A stretch of DNA of 64,000 nt from Gemmatimonadota bacterium (GCA_028287235.1 JAQBQB010000008.1:62001-126000), one strand, 5' to 3'; numbered from the stretch's first letter, positions 9,294 to 18,372 are shown. Translations and numbers: made by a program. The notes: generated by a model not told the origin, from the letters alone.

Positions 9294-9662
9294 ATGAAAT
9301 TCATGACGATGGTGAGCTCCGCCGAGTCGGACGGGCCGCCGCCGCCGGCACTGATCGCGGCCATCATGCAGCTTGGGGCCGACGCCGCCAAGTCCGGTGT
9401 GCTCGTGGAACAAGGCGGACTTCACCGGACGTCGCTCGGCGCCCGGCTCAGCATTGCCGGCGGCAAGCTCACCGTGACCGACGGACCGTTTTCCGAGGCG
9501 AAGGAAGTCGTCGGCGGCTACGCGATCTACAGCGTGAAGTCGAAGGCCGAGGTGCTGGAGTGGACGAAGCGCTTCATGGGACTACACCTCGAGCACTGGC
9601 CGGGCTGGCAAGGTACGGCCGAGGTGCGTCAGATCTATGAGCCGGGGGACTTCCCACAATAG
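9294..9662 (+). CDS. YCII-domain (DGPF) protein
   Basis: A 122-residue ferredoxin-fold protein of the YCII-related family. The family signature DGPFSEAKEVVGGYAIY is at about residues 62-78 and the N-terminal MKFMTMV strand is typical. These proteins are often encoded beside ECF sigma factors and may be small-molecule enzymes or sensors; no sigma factor is next to it here. ATG 9294 is preceded by GGGAG at 9281-9285, which supports this start over upstream codons. It has its own promoter region with the tandem repeat at 9230. Confidence 0.9.
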   Translation: MKFMTMVSSAESDGPPPPALIAAIMQLGADAAKSGVLVEQGGLHRTSLGARLSIAGGKLTVTDGPFSEAKEVVGGYAIYSVKSKAEVLEWTKRFMGLHLEHWPGWQGTAEVRQIYEPGDFPQ

Positions 9663-9680
9663 GACCAAGACCCCGGCCTG

Positions 9681-11279
9681 TCAGGTCGCCGGCTTGGCGA
9701 ACCGCTTGAAGAAGCTGTTCGCGTTCCACGCCGGCCGCGTCGCGCGGTCGGCGACGCCTTCGACCAACTTCAGATAGACGCGGTTGAAATCCGCCGCCGA
9801 CTGCCGGTCGATCGGCTGCAGGAGATCGTCGGAGGGCGCGTGATACCGCTCGGCGCGCCATCTCTTCACGATCTCGTGCTCGGGTGATCCCGCATCGAAG
9901 CCGACTTTGAGTGAGATCGCCGGAACGCCTTCGCGAATGAAGCTGTATTGGTCGCTGCGCGTGAACGCATTGCGCAGCGGTTCCGGATCGCCGAGCACGC
10001 GAAGCGACAGCGGTGCGGCGACGTGGCGAAGATCGTCGCCGAGATCGGATTCCTCGAGCCCTTGCGCGATGATGCTCCTGAGCGGAAAGAGCGGCAGCGG
10101 CATGTCGACGTTGACGTCGGCCACGATGTTCGAGGCTGTCACCGTGGGGTGGCGCGCGTAGAAACGCGAGCCGAGCAGCCCTTTCTCCTCCGCCGTCACG
10201 GCGAGAAAGACGAGCGAGCGCTTGGGACGGCGGGCGCCGCCCACCTTGAACGCCGCCGCGGTCTCGAGCAGCGTTGCGATGCCCGACGCGTCGTCCATCG
10301 CGCCGTTGTAGATGCTGTCGCCCTTGATCGGAATGCCTACGCCGACGTGGTCGTGGTGCGCGGTGAGCACGACGTACTGCTTGGCGAGCGTCGGATCGCT
10401 GCCGGCCAGAATGCCGACGACGTTGTACGACGTCACCTGCGTCGTGACCGTGGAGACGTTGGCGCGAATCGAGATGGGGAGAGTGAAGCGCGGCAGCGGC
10501 TTGCCGCTGTCGGCCGTGGCCATGAGTTGCGCGAAGGTATGTCCCGAGCCGGCGAAGAGTTTGTCGGCGCGCGCCGGGTTGATCGACACCGTGAGCTGCG
10601 CCCCCGCGGCCTCGCTGAGCGCCGGATCGGCGAGCGACATCTGCGGCATGAAGCGCGACAGCTTCGAGCGATCCCAGGGAATGTCCATTCCCTTGGGATT
10701 GGGAATTGAGAGAACTCCAATCGCGCCGGCGCGCTTGAGCGCCTCCCACCGGACGTTCTGATAGTGCGCGAGCAGCGGTCCGGGAATGCTCGGCGGGCCG
10801 CCGGTCACGAGGAGCACCAGCTTGCCGCGGAGGTCCAAGCCCGTCAGGTCGTCGTACTTGAGCTCCGGCACGGTGAGTCCGAACCCGACGAACACGACCG
10901 GCGCTTCCAAGTGAGCCGCCGGCGCGGACCGCATGCCGATCGTCGCTTCATCGCCGAGGACGATCGGCTCGGCCACGCCCTTGCGGACGATCGCGAGGCT
11001 CGACTTCGGCTCGTCGATGCTGCGCGAGACGAATTGCACCGGCTGGAGGAAGCCGTTCACGCCTCCGGGGGTGAGGCCGTCGCGCGCGAACTGCGCGGCG
11101 ATGTAGTCGATGGCTTTCTTGTCACCGGGGCTTCCCGTTTGGCGGCCGCGCATGCTGTCGTCGGCGAGCATGGTGATGTGATGCCACCAAGCGTCAGCTT
11201 GGGCGCGCGCCACTCCGGGAATCGCGAGCAGCGTGACGAAGACGAACGCCGTAGCGCGACCGTGGAAACGGTGTGTCAT
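9681..11279 (-). CDS. secreted M28-family zinc peptidase with PA domain
   Basis: This 532-residue protein has a signal peptide (about 1-26, ending ARA). An M28 peptidase is interrupted by a protease-associated domain at about 120-250. Probable metal ligands are His308 and Asp310 in TAHHDHVG, Asp330 in NGAMDDASG, Glu364/Glu365 in TAEEKGLLGS, and the late His in YHAPSDDL. The family removes N-terminal amino acids or dipeptides in the periplasm or outside the cell with two zinc ions. The open frame extends upstream to 11810, but the signal peptide places the start at 11279. It is convergent with the YCII gene. Confidence 0.92.
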   Translation of the reverse strand: MTHRFHGRATAFVFVTLLAIPGVARAQADAWWHHITMLADDSMRGRQTGSPGDKKAIDYIAAQFARDGLTPGGVNGFLQPVQFVSRSIDEPKSSLAIVRKGVAEPIVLGDEATIGMRSAPAAHLEAPVVFVGFGLTVPELKYDDLTGLDLRGKLVLLVTGGPPSIPGPLLAHYQNVRWEALKRAGAIGVLSIPNPKGMDIPWDRSKLSRFMPQMSLADPALSEAAGAQLTVSINPARADKLFAGSGHTFAQLMATADSGKPLPRFTLPISIRANVSTVTTQVTSYNVVGILAGSDPTLAKQYVVLTAHHDHVGVGIPIKGDSIYNGAMDDASGIATLLETAAAFKVGGARRPKRSLVFLAVTAEEKGLLGSRFYARHPTVTASNIVADVNVDMPLPLFPLRSIIAQGLEESDLGDDLRHVAAPLSLRVLGDPEPLRNAFTRSDQYSFIREGVPAISLKVGFDAGSPEHEIVKRWRAERYHAPSDDLLQPIDRQSAADFNRVYLKLVEGVADRATRPAWNANSFFKRFAKPAT

Positions 11280-11508
11280 AGACGGGAGCTCGGATTGCGA
11301 AGACGGGATTGGCTGCGCGGAGCGCGGCCCGAGGCAAAGGTACGAGGCGGAAAGATGGCAGCTCGCTCGAGGGAAGGCGAACCGGGCCGGGGTCGCGGCC
11401 GAGCCCGCTCCGCAGGTGACGCCGGGTGCGTCATTTCTGTGACGGCGATCCCAGCACCTCCGCGGTCCGGAGCCTATGCTGACAGACGCCTTCCTGAGAG
11501 GGACCGCA

Positions 11509-12051
11509 GTGAAATTACGACCGTCGATCCTCGGCGCCGGCCTGTTGCTCGGTGCCGCCGCGTGCATGGATCTGGCAACGACTCCGACTGCCGCGACAGC
11601 CGCGGCGGCACAGTCTCCGCCCGCGCGTGCCGACGCGCAGTCGTCGCCGCAGCTCCTCGTCTGTCCCGCGACGCAGACGCAGCGCACCACCGCGATCGTC
11701 GGTCTCCTCGGCGGCATCGTCGATTTGGGCGGAGCGCGTATCGAGATTCCGTTCGGCGCCATCCTCCAGCCCACGTTGCTCGAGATCGTGGTGCCGGAGT
11801 CGCAGTACATGGAGGTGGAGGTCCACGCCGTGGGGTTGACGAGCTTTCTGTTTCACCGGGCGGTCGACATCACGATCGACTACTCGCGCTGCGGACCGGA
11901 TGCGATCCCACCCGGCGCGCAACTGCAGGGCGTGTACATCGACGGCGACTCGAAGGCGGTGCTGCAGCAGATGGGCGGCGTGGACGATCGCGCCTCGCAT
12001 TCGATCACCTTCTCGACCGGCCACCTCTCGGGTTATGCCGTCGCTTACTAG
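11509..12051 (+). CDS. lipoprotein with ZU5-like beta domain
   Basis: A 180-residue exported lipoprotein: signal peptide VKLRPSILGAGLLLGAAAC with a lipobox at LGAAAC. The mature part has the pattern GGIVDLGGARIEIPFGAI and a terminal STGHLSGYAVAY, which resembles ZU5-type domains (an 'exclusively parallel' beta pattern seen in bacterial surface lipoproteins); this family assignment is moderate. I place the start at GTG 11509 because GAGG lies 7 bases upstream; ATG 11476 would put 11 residues before the signal. The end overlaps the TPR gene by 17 bases, so the two are likely co-translated. Confidence 0.75.
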   Translation: MKLRPSILGAGLLLGAAACMDLATTPTAATAAAAQSPPARADAQSSPQLLVCPATQTQRTTAIVGLLGGIVDLGGARIEIPFGAILQPTLLEIVVPESQYMEVEVHAVGLTSFLFHRAVDITIDYSRCGPDAIPPGAQLQGVYIDGDSKAVLQQMGGVDDRASHSITFSTGHLSGYAVAY

Positions 12052-12964
12052 GGGACGCTACGTCACGCCGCTGGGTCCGCGCCCCTATCTCGATCGCGGG
12101 CTCCGCTACGAGCAGGCGGGCCTCACCGAGCAGGCCATCGATGCGTACGAGAGCGCGTTCGGCGCCAGCGTCACGCCCGTCGAGCGTGCGGAAGCACACA
12201 TCCGGCTCGCCCGCGTTCAGCGCACGTTGACCAACTGGGAGGACGCGATCGCTCAGGCCCGCGAAGCCGTGCGCCTCGCGGACGTTGCGGGCAACGCCGA
12301 CGTCGCGGCCGAGGCGATGAACGTCGAGGTAGGGGTGCATCAGCTGCGCGGCGATTTCGCGGCGGGCGAACGGCTCGCACGCGTCGCGCTGGGGCGCGCG
12401 CACAGCCCGCGCATTCGCGGCATGCTTCTGCAAAACCTCGGCGTCATCGCCGCGCAGCGCCATGACTACCGTTGCGCGGAACGGCTCTTCAGCGAATCGG
12501 TGGAGGCGTTCAAGGCGGCGCGCTACGAGCTCGGAATGGCGATCGCGCTCAACAATGCGTCGGCGGCCGCGCGCGACTGCGGAGACTTCGACCGCGCATT
12601 GGAAGTGGCCATCCTTGCGACCGAGGTGGCCGAGCGCATCGACGCTCTCGACATCGTGATGCTGGCGCGGCAGAACCAGGCGCACGCCCTGCTCGAACAC
12701 GGGAGCATCGACCGCGCCGAAGTGCTGCTCGGCGAGGCGCTCGGCCACTACGCCGCGACGGGCAACCTCCTGCGCCACGCCGAGTGCCTGGAGATCATGG
12801 GGCGCATCAACGAATGGAGACCCGGCTATCTCGATCCGGCGGTGCGCTGCTATCGCCGCGCGGCCGAGCTGGCGGTCCAGGTGAGCGACCGCGTGTTGGC
12901 GGAGCGGCTGCAGCGGCGGTTGGCGACGCTCGGCGACGTCGCCCCAGATTGCGCCGGTGCTTGA
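12035..12964 (+). CDS. tetratricopeptide-repeat protein
   Basis: A 309-residue soluble protein made of about seven helical-hairpin repeats of TPR type, for example GLRYEQAGLTEQAIDAYESA, QNLGVIAAQRHDYRCAERLF and NASAAARDCGDFDRALEVA. No signal peptide or enzyme domain is seen, so it is probably a cytosolic scaffold or sensor. The ATG at 12035 lies inside the end of the upstream lipoprotein gene, giving a 17-base overlap and implying an operon. I do not know its partner. Confidence 0.82.
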   Translation: MPSLTRGRYVTPLGPRPYLDRGLRYEQAGLTEQAIDAYESAFGASVTPVERAEAHIRLARVQRTLTNWEDAIAQAREAVRLADVAGNADVAAEAMNVEVGVHQLRGDFAAGERLARVALGRAHSPRIRGMLLQNLGVIAAQRHDYRCAERLFSESVEAFKAARYELGMAIALNNASAAARDCGDFDRALEVAILATEVAERIDALDIVMLARQNQAHALLEHGSIDRAEVLLGEALGHYAATGNLLRHAECLEIMGRINEWRPGYLDPAVRCYRRAAELAVQVSDRVLAERLQRRLATLGDVAPDCAGA

Positions 12965-13023
12965 CTCGAGCCGTTCGGCGAGCGTAGTCTGAGCGAACTT
13001 TTCTTCGGAGTCTGACCGGTCCG

Positions 13024-14040
13024 ATGCTCCGTTCGCTCGTTGCCGCACCCCTCCTCTTCGCCGCGTTGCGCACGTCGAGCGCGCAGCGCCACGTCGTCAT
13101 CGATACCGACGTGGGGCCCGACGATCTGATGGCGATCGCCTTCCTCCTCGGCCGGCGCGACGTGCACATCGACGGCATCATCACCGAAACGGGGCTGGCG
13201 AACGCCGACGCGGGCGCGCGTAACGTGCTGCGTCTTCTCCATCTCGCCGGCGCGAATCGGATTCCCGTCTACGTCGGCATCGCGAAGCATCTTCAGCCGA
13301 CCGAGCCCTTTCCCAAGGCGTGGATCGACGCGAGCGAACAGCTCGGCGCCTCCGTCGCTCCGCCCGCCACGCGGCGGCCCGAACGATCGAGCGCGATCGA
13401 CTATCTCGCGCGCGTGCTCTCGGCCAAGGGCACGAGCGTGGAGCTGCTCGCACTTGGTCCGCTCACCAATGTCGCTCTCGCGATCCGCGCGGCGGGTCGC
13501 GGCCGCGTGCAGCCGATTCGTACGGTGATCATGGGCGGCGCGGTGGACGTCCCCGGCAACCTCGTGACGCCGGAGATGAAGACCGACAACACGAAGGCCG
13601 AGTGGAACATCTTCAGCGATCCACTCGCGGCGCGCGAGGTGTTCGACTCGCCGCTGCGCGTGGAGCTCGCCGCGCTCGACGCGACGCGGCACGTGCCGAT
13701 CGATTCCTGCTTCGTGCGCGTGATCGGCTCGGGGCCGTCTACGCCGCGGCGCGCGTACGTGGGGCGCATCCTGGGCGCGGAGCGCGACTGGATCGAGCGC
13801 GGCGACTATTTCGCGTGGGATCCGCTCGCGGCGGTGGCGCTCGTGGACAAGCGGGTCGTTCAGTTGTCCAACGACCGGCTCACGGTCGACGTGACGCCGC
13901 CCTTTCTCGGGTGGACGCACCGTGCGCCGCGTGGACGTGCGGTAGCCGTCGCGTCGACCGCCGATCGCCAGGCGTTCATGCGCGTGTTCGACGCAGCGCT
14001 CGGAGCGCGGGGCGGCAGGCGCATGCCGGCGTGTCCGTAA
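13024..14040 (+). CDS. secreted nucleoside hydrolase (IUNH family)
   Basis: A 338-residue protein with a signal peptide (1-20, ending TSSA) and the inosine-uridine nucleoside hydrolase fold. The calcium-site motif reads DTDVGPDDLMAI at residues 27-38 (Asp27, Asp29, Asp33, Asp34; Val replaces the usual Pro). LLALGPLTNVALAI, MGGAVDVPGN and AEWNIFSDPLAA are the other family landmarks. The enzyme would cleave ribonucleosides to base and ribose outside the cytoplasm, a scavenging role. It appears monocistronic and is followed by the hairpin at 14098. Confidence 0.9.
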   Translation: MLRSLVAAPLLFAALRTSSAQRHVVIDTDVGPDDLMAIAFLLGRRDVHIDGIITETGLANADAGARNVLRLLHLAGANRIPVYVGIAKHLQPTEPFPKAWIDASEQLGASVAPPATRRPERSSAIDYLARVLSAKGTSVELLALGPLTNVALAIRAAGRGRVQPIRTVIMGGAVDVPGNLVTPEMKTDNTKAEWNIFSDPLAAREVFDSPLRVELAALDATRHVPIDSCFVRVIGSGPSTPRRAYVGRILGAERDWIERGDYFAWDPLAAVALVDKRVVQLSNDRLTVDVTPPFLGWTHRAPRGRAVAVASTADRQAFMRVFDAALGARGGRRMPACP

Positions 14041-14097
14041 CTTCGGCTGGAGCCGCGATCGTCACATCGAATTGGTGATCGAGAGTACACATGAGAG

Positions 14098-14134
14098 AAC
14101 ACGAACGGGCGCCGACATGGCGGCCGTTCGTGTT
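14098..14134 (+). terminator. strong hairpin, terminator-like
   Basis: Two 16-base arms (AACACGAACGGGCGCC and GGCGGCCGTTCGTGTT) pair with one mismatch around a 5-base loop. The position, 58 bases after the nucleoside hydrolase stop, suits transcription termination. No U-run follows. The ATG at 14091 of the longest downstream frame would be buried beside this stem, which argues for the later start of the DUF4139 gene. Confidence 0.6.
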
Positions 14135-14246
14135 TGCAACATCGATATGTGCAAATCGTCATGCGTGCAGCGTCTCCTCCGGCAGATGTGGCGTCGTACA
14201 GCGCAGGCAGAGTTGCACAAGTATCACTCCAACAATCGAGACGTTC

Positions 14247-16325
14247 GTGGTAAACCGACTGGTTCTTACACGTGTGAGTGGATCGTTGGGTATGGCACTC
14301 GCGGCGGCGATGCCGCTTGCGGGGCAGACGACGCGCGCGGCCAACGCCGACGTTCCGGTCACGAAAGTGATTCTCTTCTCGTCCGGCGTGGGGTATTTCG
14401 AGCACGCCGGCACCGTCCACGGAAATGGCGCCACGGAGCTGCGGTTCAAGACCGCGCAGATCAACGACATCCTCAAGTCGATCATGCTGCAGGATCAAGA
14501 CGGCGGCCGCGTCGGCGCCATCTCGTATCCGTCGCAGGACCCGCTGGCGAAGACGCTGCGAAGCTTCCAGGTCGACATCACCCAGAATCCCACCCTCGCG
14601 CAGCTGTTGACGCAACTGCGCGGCGCGCGCGTCACGATCCAGACGCAAACCCAGACGTTGACGGGCACCGTGCTCGGCGTCGAGACGCGCACCAAGCCGG
14701 CTGCGCCAGGCGAGGCGGCCTCGGTGTCGGTGTCGGTGCTCAACCTGCTCACCGGCGCCTCGATTCGCGCCGTCGAGCTGCCGTCGATCAGCAATCTCTC
14801 ATTGGACGACCCGCAGCTCCAGGACGAGCTCACCAAGGCGTTGGCCGCGCTGGTGCAGGCGCGCGACCAGGACAAGAAGCCGGTGACGATCAACTTCAAC
14901 GGCAGCGGCGATCGCCGCGTGCGGATCGGCTACGTCGTCGAGACGCCGATCTGGAAGACGAGCTACCGCCTCCTGCTCGGCGACAAGGGGACGCGTGCCG
15001 ACTTGCAAGGCTGGGCGATCGTCGAGAACCAGACGGAGAGCGACTGGAGCGGCGTGTCGCTCGCGTTGGTGAGCGGCAGGCCGATCTCGTTCATGATGGA
15101 TCTCTATCAGCCCCTCTACTCCACGCGGCCGACGGTCGTGCCGGAGCTGTACGCCGGGCTGCGGCCGCAGGTGTACGAAGGCGGAACGGCGGCGGAGCGG
15201 GAGCGTGTCATGATGGATTCCGTCAGGATGGCGCCGTCGACGTTGCGCCGCCCGATCGGCGCAACGCAGCTCAGCCAGGTGGTCACGACCAGCGCCATCA
15301 GCTCGGCGGCCGCCAACGGACCGATCGACATCACGACCTCCGTGCAGTCGATGGCCGCTACGGGGAAGCTGGGCGAGCTGTTCCAGTACACCGTTCCCAA
15401 CGTCACGCTCGCCCGGCAGAAGTCCGCGATGCTGCCGATCATCACCGACAGCGTTCAGGTCGAGCGCGTGTCGATCTACAACGAGACGGTGCTGCGCTCG
15501 AATCCGCTCAACGGCGTGTGGCTGAAGAACACCACGGGAAAGCACCTCTTACAGGGACCCGTCACGGTGCTCGAGAAGGGCGGCTACGCGGGCGACGCAC
15601 GCATCGACAACGTGCCGCCCGGCCAGGACCGGCTGCTCAGCTACGGCATCGACCTGGGCATGACCGTCGCGACGAAGCGGACTGGCGTCGAGACGATCGT
15701 CACCGCGAAGATCGATCACAGCATGTTGACGCTCAGCCGTCGTCGAATGGGGTCGACGGAGTATTCGGCCGACAACAAGACCGCGGCCGACAAGATGCTC
15801 GTCATCGAGCACCCGAGGTCGACGAGCGGCGACTGGAACCTCGTCGACACGCAGAAGCCGTTCGAGACCACGCCCACGCACTACCGGTTCAAGGGGAACG
15901 CGCCGGCCAACAAGGTGACGACGCTCGTCGTCAAGGACGAGTTGGTGTTCAGTGAGACGATCCCCATCGCCGGGACCGACTTCGGGTACCTGCGGCTGTT
16001 CACCACCAACGGCGAGATTCCCAAGGCGATTCGCGACGCGCTCGCGAAGGCGGTCCAGCTCCGGCAAGCCATGCTCGACGTCGACCAACAGACGAAGGTG
16101 CGGACGCAGCAGATCGCCGACATCACGGCGGAGCAGGGACGCATTCGCGAGAACATGAAGACGGTCGCTCCGTCGGGCCCGTACTACGAGCGGCTGCTGG
16201 CCAAGCTCAACGAACAGGAATCGACGATCGAGAAGCTGCAGGCCGAGCGAAACGACCTGGCGGCGAAGCGCGACGCGCTCCGGCGCGAGCTCGACGATTA
16301 CGTGAGCGGGCTGACGCTGGGGTGA
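14247..16325 (+). CDS. exported DUF4139-type protein
   Basis: A 692-residue protein of the DUF4139 (mucoidy inhibitor A-like) family. Landmarks are VTKVILFSSGVGYFEHAG near the N-terminus, TSYRLLLGDKGTRADLQGWA in the middle and SVALVSG-like VSLALVSGRP after it. The C-terminal 80 residues (KAVQLRQAMLDVDQQ and onward) are a coiled coil. I start it at GTG 14247, which gives a signal peptide (VVNRLVLTRVSGSLGMALAA); an in-frame ATG at 14091 would add a region crossed by the 14098 hairpin. The molecular role of the family is unknown. Confidence 0.78.
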   Translation: MVNRLVLTRVSGSLGMALAAAMPLAGQTTRAANADVPVTKVILFSSGVGYFEHAGTVHGNGATELRFKTAQINDILKSIMLQDQDGGRVGAISYPSQDPLAKTLRSFQVDITQNPTLAQLLTQLRGARVTIQTQTQTLTGTVLGVETRTKPAAPGEAASVSVSVLNLLTGASIRAVELPSISNLSLDDPQLQDELTKALAALVQARDQDKKPVTINFNGSGDRRVRIGYVVETPIWKTSYRLLLGDKGTRADLQGWAIVENQTESDWSGVSLALVSGRPISFMMDLYQPLYSTRPTVVPELYAGLRPQVYEGGTAAERERVMMDSVRMAPSTLRRPIGATQLSQVVTTSAISSAAANGPIDITTSVQSMAATGKLGELFQYTVPNVTLARQKSAMLPIITDSVQVERVSIYNETVLRSNPLNGVWLKNTTGKHLLQGPVTVLEKGGYAGDARIDNVPPGQDRLLSYGIDLGMTVATKRTGVETIVTAKIDHSMLTLSRRRMGSTEYSADNKTAADKMLVIEHPRSTSGDWNLVDTQKPFETTPTHYRFKGNAPANKVTTLVVKDELVFSETIPIAGTDFGYLRLFTTNGEIPKAIRDALAKAVQLRQAMLDVDQQTKVRTQQIADITAEQGRIRENMKTVAPSGPYYERLLAKLNEQESTIEKLQAERNDLAAKRDALRRELDDYVSGLTLG

Positions 16326-16446
16326 CGCCGCGACGCCGAACGGACGTGACGATGAAGTCTTAATATGCGATCACATACGATAACTATTGATTGCTGCTTC
16401 GTCACGATGCCCCGGATTCGGAGCGAGACGATCGCATCGCTCATCT

Positions 16447-17907
16447 TTAACAGACCGGTCGCTTGCCGCCCGCGAGATGCGACATGTCGAGCGTCGCTTG
16501 GCCGGCCGGTGTGGCACACTGGCCGGTCGATGGCGCGTCCGGCCACCTGATCGACGGCTGTCGTCCCTTGGCGAGCGCGTCGGCGTGCAGGAAGTACGTT
16601 CCCACGCCCGCCGCACCCTGCATGAATCCCGTCTGCGCCACCACCGCCTGCGGCGACACACGGTTTTCGGCCTGAATCCATTTCAGTCCATCGCCGTCGG
16701 CGGTGGCGCGGGCGAGGGTGTTGGCGGAGACGCGTTGCACCATGTCCGCGTACGCGGCGTTGGGCATCGTTCGCTGTAGCGAGATGAAGAATTCCCCGAC
16801 CCCGGCGTTGCCGCAGCACTGGCTGATGTTGTTCCAATAGCCGGCGGACTGCGTCTCGGGAACGCCCGCGGCGATCGCGGCCCCTGCGCACTGCTCGACG
16901 AGTCCATTCCACTTGTCGCGGCGCGCGATCTGAGCCAGCTGCGCGAATAGCCGCGCGGTGCCTGCTGGGCCGTGGCACCAGCTCAGGTAGTAGAGCTCCT
17001 CGCCGCCCGGCTCGTGATGGAAAACCTTGAACTTGCCGCCGTCGGTCGCGGCGACAGCCTCGAGATACCGTGCCGCGGACAGCGTCGCGGCATACATCGA
17101 CGTGTCCGACGTCGCCTCGAACAACTTGGCGAGGAAGAAGCCGACCCCCGCCGTGCCATGAGAGAAGTTGGGATAGAGAGTTGTGACGCCCGAAGCGAGG
17201 GCCCATTTGGTGCCGGCCTTCTGCGGCACGCCGACCTCGACGAGATGCCGGCCCGCCGCGAGTGCCAGCGCGCGACTCGGCGGGTCGCCGACGGTTTGAT
17301 CGGCCCACAGTAGGAAGAGCCCAATCCCCGCGCTGCCGCTGATGACGTCGTTCGTCGCGCTGGGCCCGGACCATTCCGCGCCGCTGGCGGTCTTCTTCGC
17401 CAGCTGGTGAATCATCTCGATCGCCCGCCTGGCCGCGTCGCGGTATCGGCCCTCGCCCGTCGCGCGGTGCGTCTCCTCGAGCACGAACGCCGCGCCGGCG
17501 AGACCGTCGTACAGCCCAGACGCCTCCGCGGATTGCAGCGCGGGCAGCTGCGCCGTCAACTCGTTCGCGCCGAGTCGTGCGTCGTCGAGCCAGCTTCGGT
17601 CGCCGGTGGCGTCGAAGAGCTCGAGGTGCAAGAGGATGACGCCGGGCATTCCGTTGTAGAGATCATAGCCCACGGAGTCCGGCTTTAGCGGATCGGCGGG
17701 CCAAGTCACGCCGTTCTTCGTCTCGATGCGCGATCGGCGAATCCACCGCGCCGCCTTGAGCGCGACATCGAGGTCGTTCACGGACTTGGCGACAGGCGTC
17801 GCGCCGGGCGTGAGGGCGGACAGCAGACTCGGGCCAGCAATCAACCCGGCGGCGGCGCCGAGCCCCGCGCCGAGCAGCTCTCGGCGTGAGATGGTGTGGC
17901 GGCACAT
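16447..17907 (-). CDS. Tat-exported LanC-like protein
   Basis: A 486-residue protein with a twin-arginine signal (TISRRELLGAGLGAAAG, residues 5-21) and a LanC-type alpha/alpha toroid. Seven GxxG inner-helix motifs are visible: YNGMPG, YDGLAG, ISGSAG, SHGTAG (His250), WCHGPAG (Cys311), CCGNAG (Cys364-Cys365) and MQGAAG. LanC cyclases bind zinc through Cys, Cys and His; here the CHG motif reads CCG, so a Cys3 site is predicted. Start 17907 is supported by GGGAG upstream. LanC enzymes are normally cytoplasmic, so Tat export is odd. No LanB, LanM or precursor peptide gene is adjacent. A cyclase, a thiol-binding protein or a sugar-processing toroid are all possible. Confidence 0.82.
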   Translation of the reverse strand: MCRHTISRRELLGAGLGAAAGLIAGPSLLSALTPGATPVAKSVNDLDVALKAARWIRRSRIETKNGVTWPADPLKPDSVGYDLYNGMPGVILLHLELFDATGDRSWLDDARLGANELTAQLPALQSAEASGLYDGLAGAAFVLEETHRATGEGRYRDAARRAIEMIHQLAKKTASGAEWSGPSATNDVISGSAGIGLFLLWADQTVGDPPSRALALAAGRHLVEVGVPQKAGTKWALASGVTTLYPNFSHGTAGVGFFLAKLFEATSDTSMYAATLSAARYLEAVAATDGGKFKVFHHEPGGEELYYLSWCHGPAGTARLFAQLAQIARRDKWNGLVEQCAGAAIAAGVPETQSAGYWNNISQCCGNAGVGEFFISLQRTMPNAAYADMVQRVSANTLARATADGDGLKWIQAENRVSPQAVVAQTGFMQGAAGVGTYFLHADALAKGRQPSIRWPDAPSTGQCATPAGQATLDMSHLAGGKRPVC

Positions 17908-17935
17908 TAGAAGTCTCCCTCGGTCGCATCAGGTC

Positions 17936-17960
17936 GGCAGGTCTTGCCGGCAGGTCTTGC
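17936..17960. promoter_or_regulatory. tandem 12-mer repeat upstream of LanC-like gene
   Basis: GGCAGGTCTTGC occurs twice in a row (17936-17947 and 17949-17960) with a 13-base period, 29-53 bases upstream of the LanC-like start. Each copy carries short GGCA/TGCC ends. The position fits an operator or activator site; the regulator is unknown. Confidence 0.5.
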
Positions 17961-18003
17961 ATTGTACTCGATCGAGCGCTGCAATCGCTAGCAGTCTCGC
18001 CTG

Positions 18004-18035
18004 CAGCGTGGAGCGATGTGCCGCGCTCCACGCTG
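18004..18035 (-). terminator. 12-bp perfect stem between 73-aa gene and LanC-like gene
   Basis: Arms CAGCGTGGAGCG (18004-18015) and CGCTCCACGCTG (18024-18035) are perfectly complementary around an 8-base loop. It lies 20 bases past the stop of the minus-strand 73-aa gene and upstream of the LanC-like promoter, so it likely ends the first transcript. No clear U-run. Confidence 0.6.
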
Positions 18036-18054
18036 TACGACTATCGCGGAGCCG

Positions 18055-18276
18055 TTAGTTGCGTCGCTTTGACGCGCTGTCGTCGTCGCCGTCGTCGGGC
18101 GGAATGCGGCCGTTGATCGCGTCCATGTCGGGCTCCCCGTCTTCGGCGCGAAGCGGCACCTGCGTGGAATCGGGCGACGTCATGCCGCGCCCGATGACGC
18201 GCTTGCCCGACTGATCGGTCTGTTTATCCGTGCTGCCCTTCGCGCTCTTGCTCTGGCTGTCGCGGTCGTTGGTCAT
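18055..18276 (-). CDS. small hydrophilic protein of unknown function
   Basis: A 73-residue protein, rich in Ser, Thr, Asp and Lys, with an acidic stretch IPPDDGDDDSAS before a basic end. It has no cysteine, no signal peptide and no transmembrane segment, and is probably disordered. A strong Shine-Dalgarno sequence (GGAGG, 5 bases before the ATG on the minus strand) makes it a credible gene. I do not recognise a family. It is upstream of the LanC-like gene on the same strand but a hairpin separates them. Confidence 0.7.
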   Translation of the reverse strand: MTNDRDSQSKSAKGSTDKQTDQSGKRVIGRGMTSPDSTQVPLRAEDGEPDMDAINGRIPPDDGDDDSASKRRN

Positions 18277-18372
18277 TCCATCCTCCGTGGGTGTGATATT
18301 CTGACGGCGATCACAGGCGCACGGTGCGTGCCGGTCTCAGGGCAGAGCACGCTGCGAATGATGCCTGATGAT

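Noticed and set aside
16326-16446. An AT-rich loop between the convergent DUF4139 and LanC-like genes as a terminator pair
   Set aside because: The arms (CGTGACGATGAAG against CTTCGTCACG) need a bulge and a 40-base loop, too weak to list as a feature.
18055-18276. The 73-aa protein as a lanthipeptide precursor for the LanC-like protein
   Set aside because: It has no cysteine and no leader-core layout, and a perfect hairpin separates it from the LanC-like gene.
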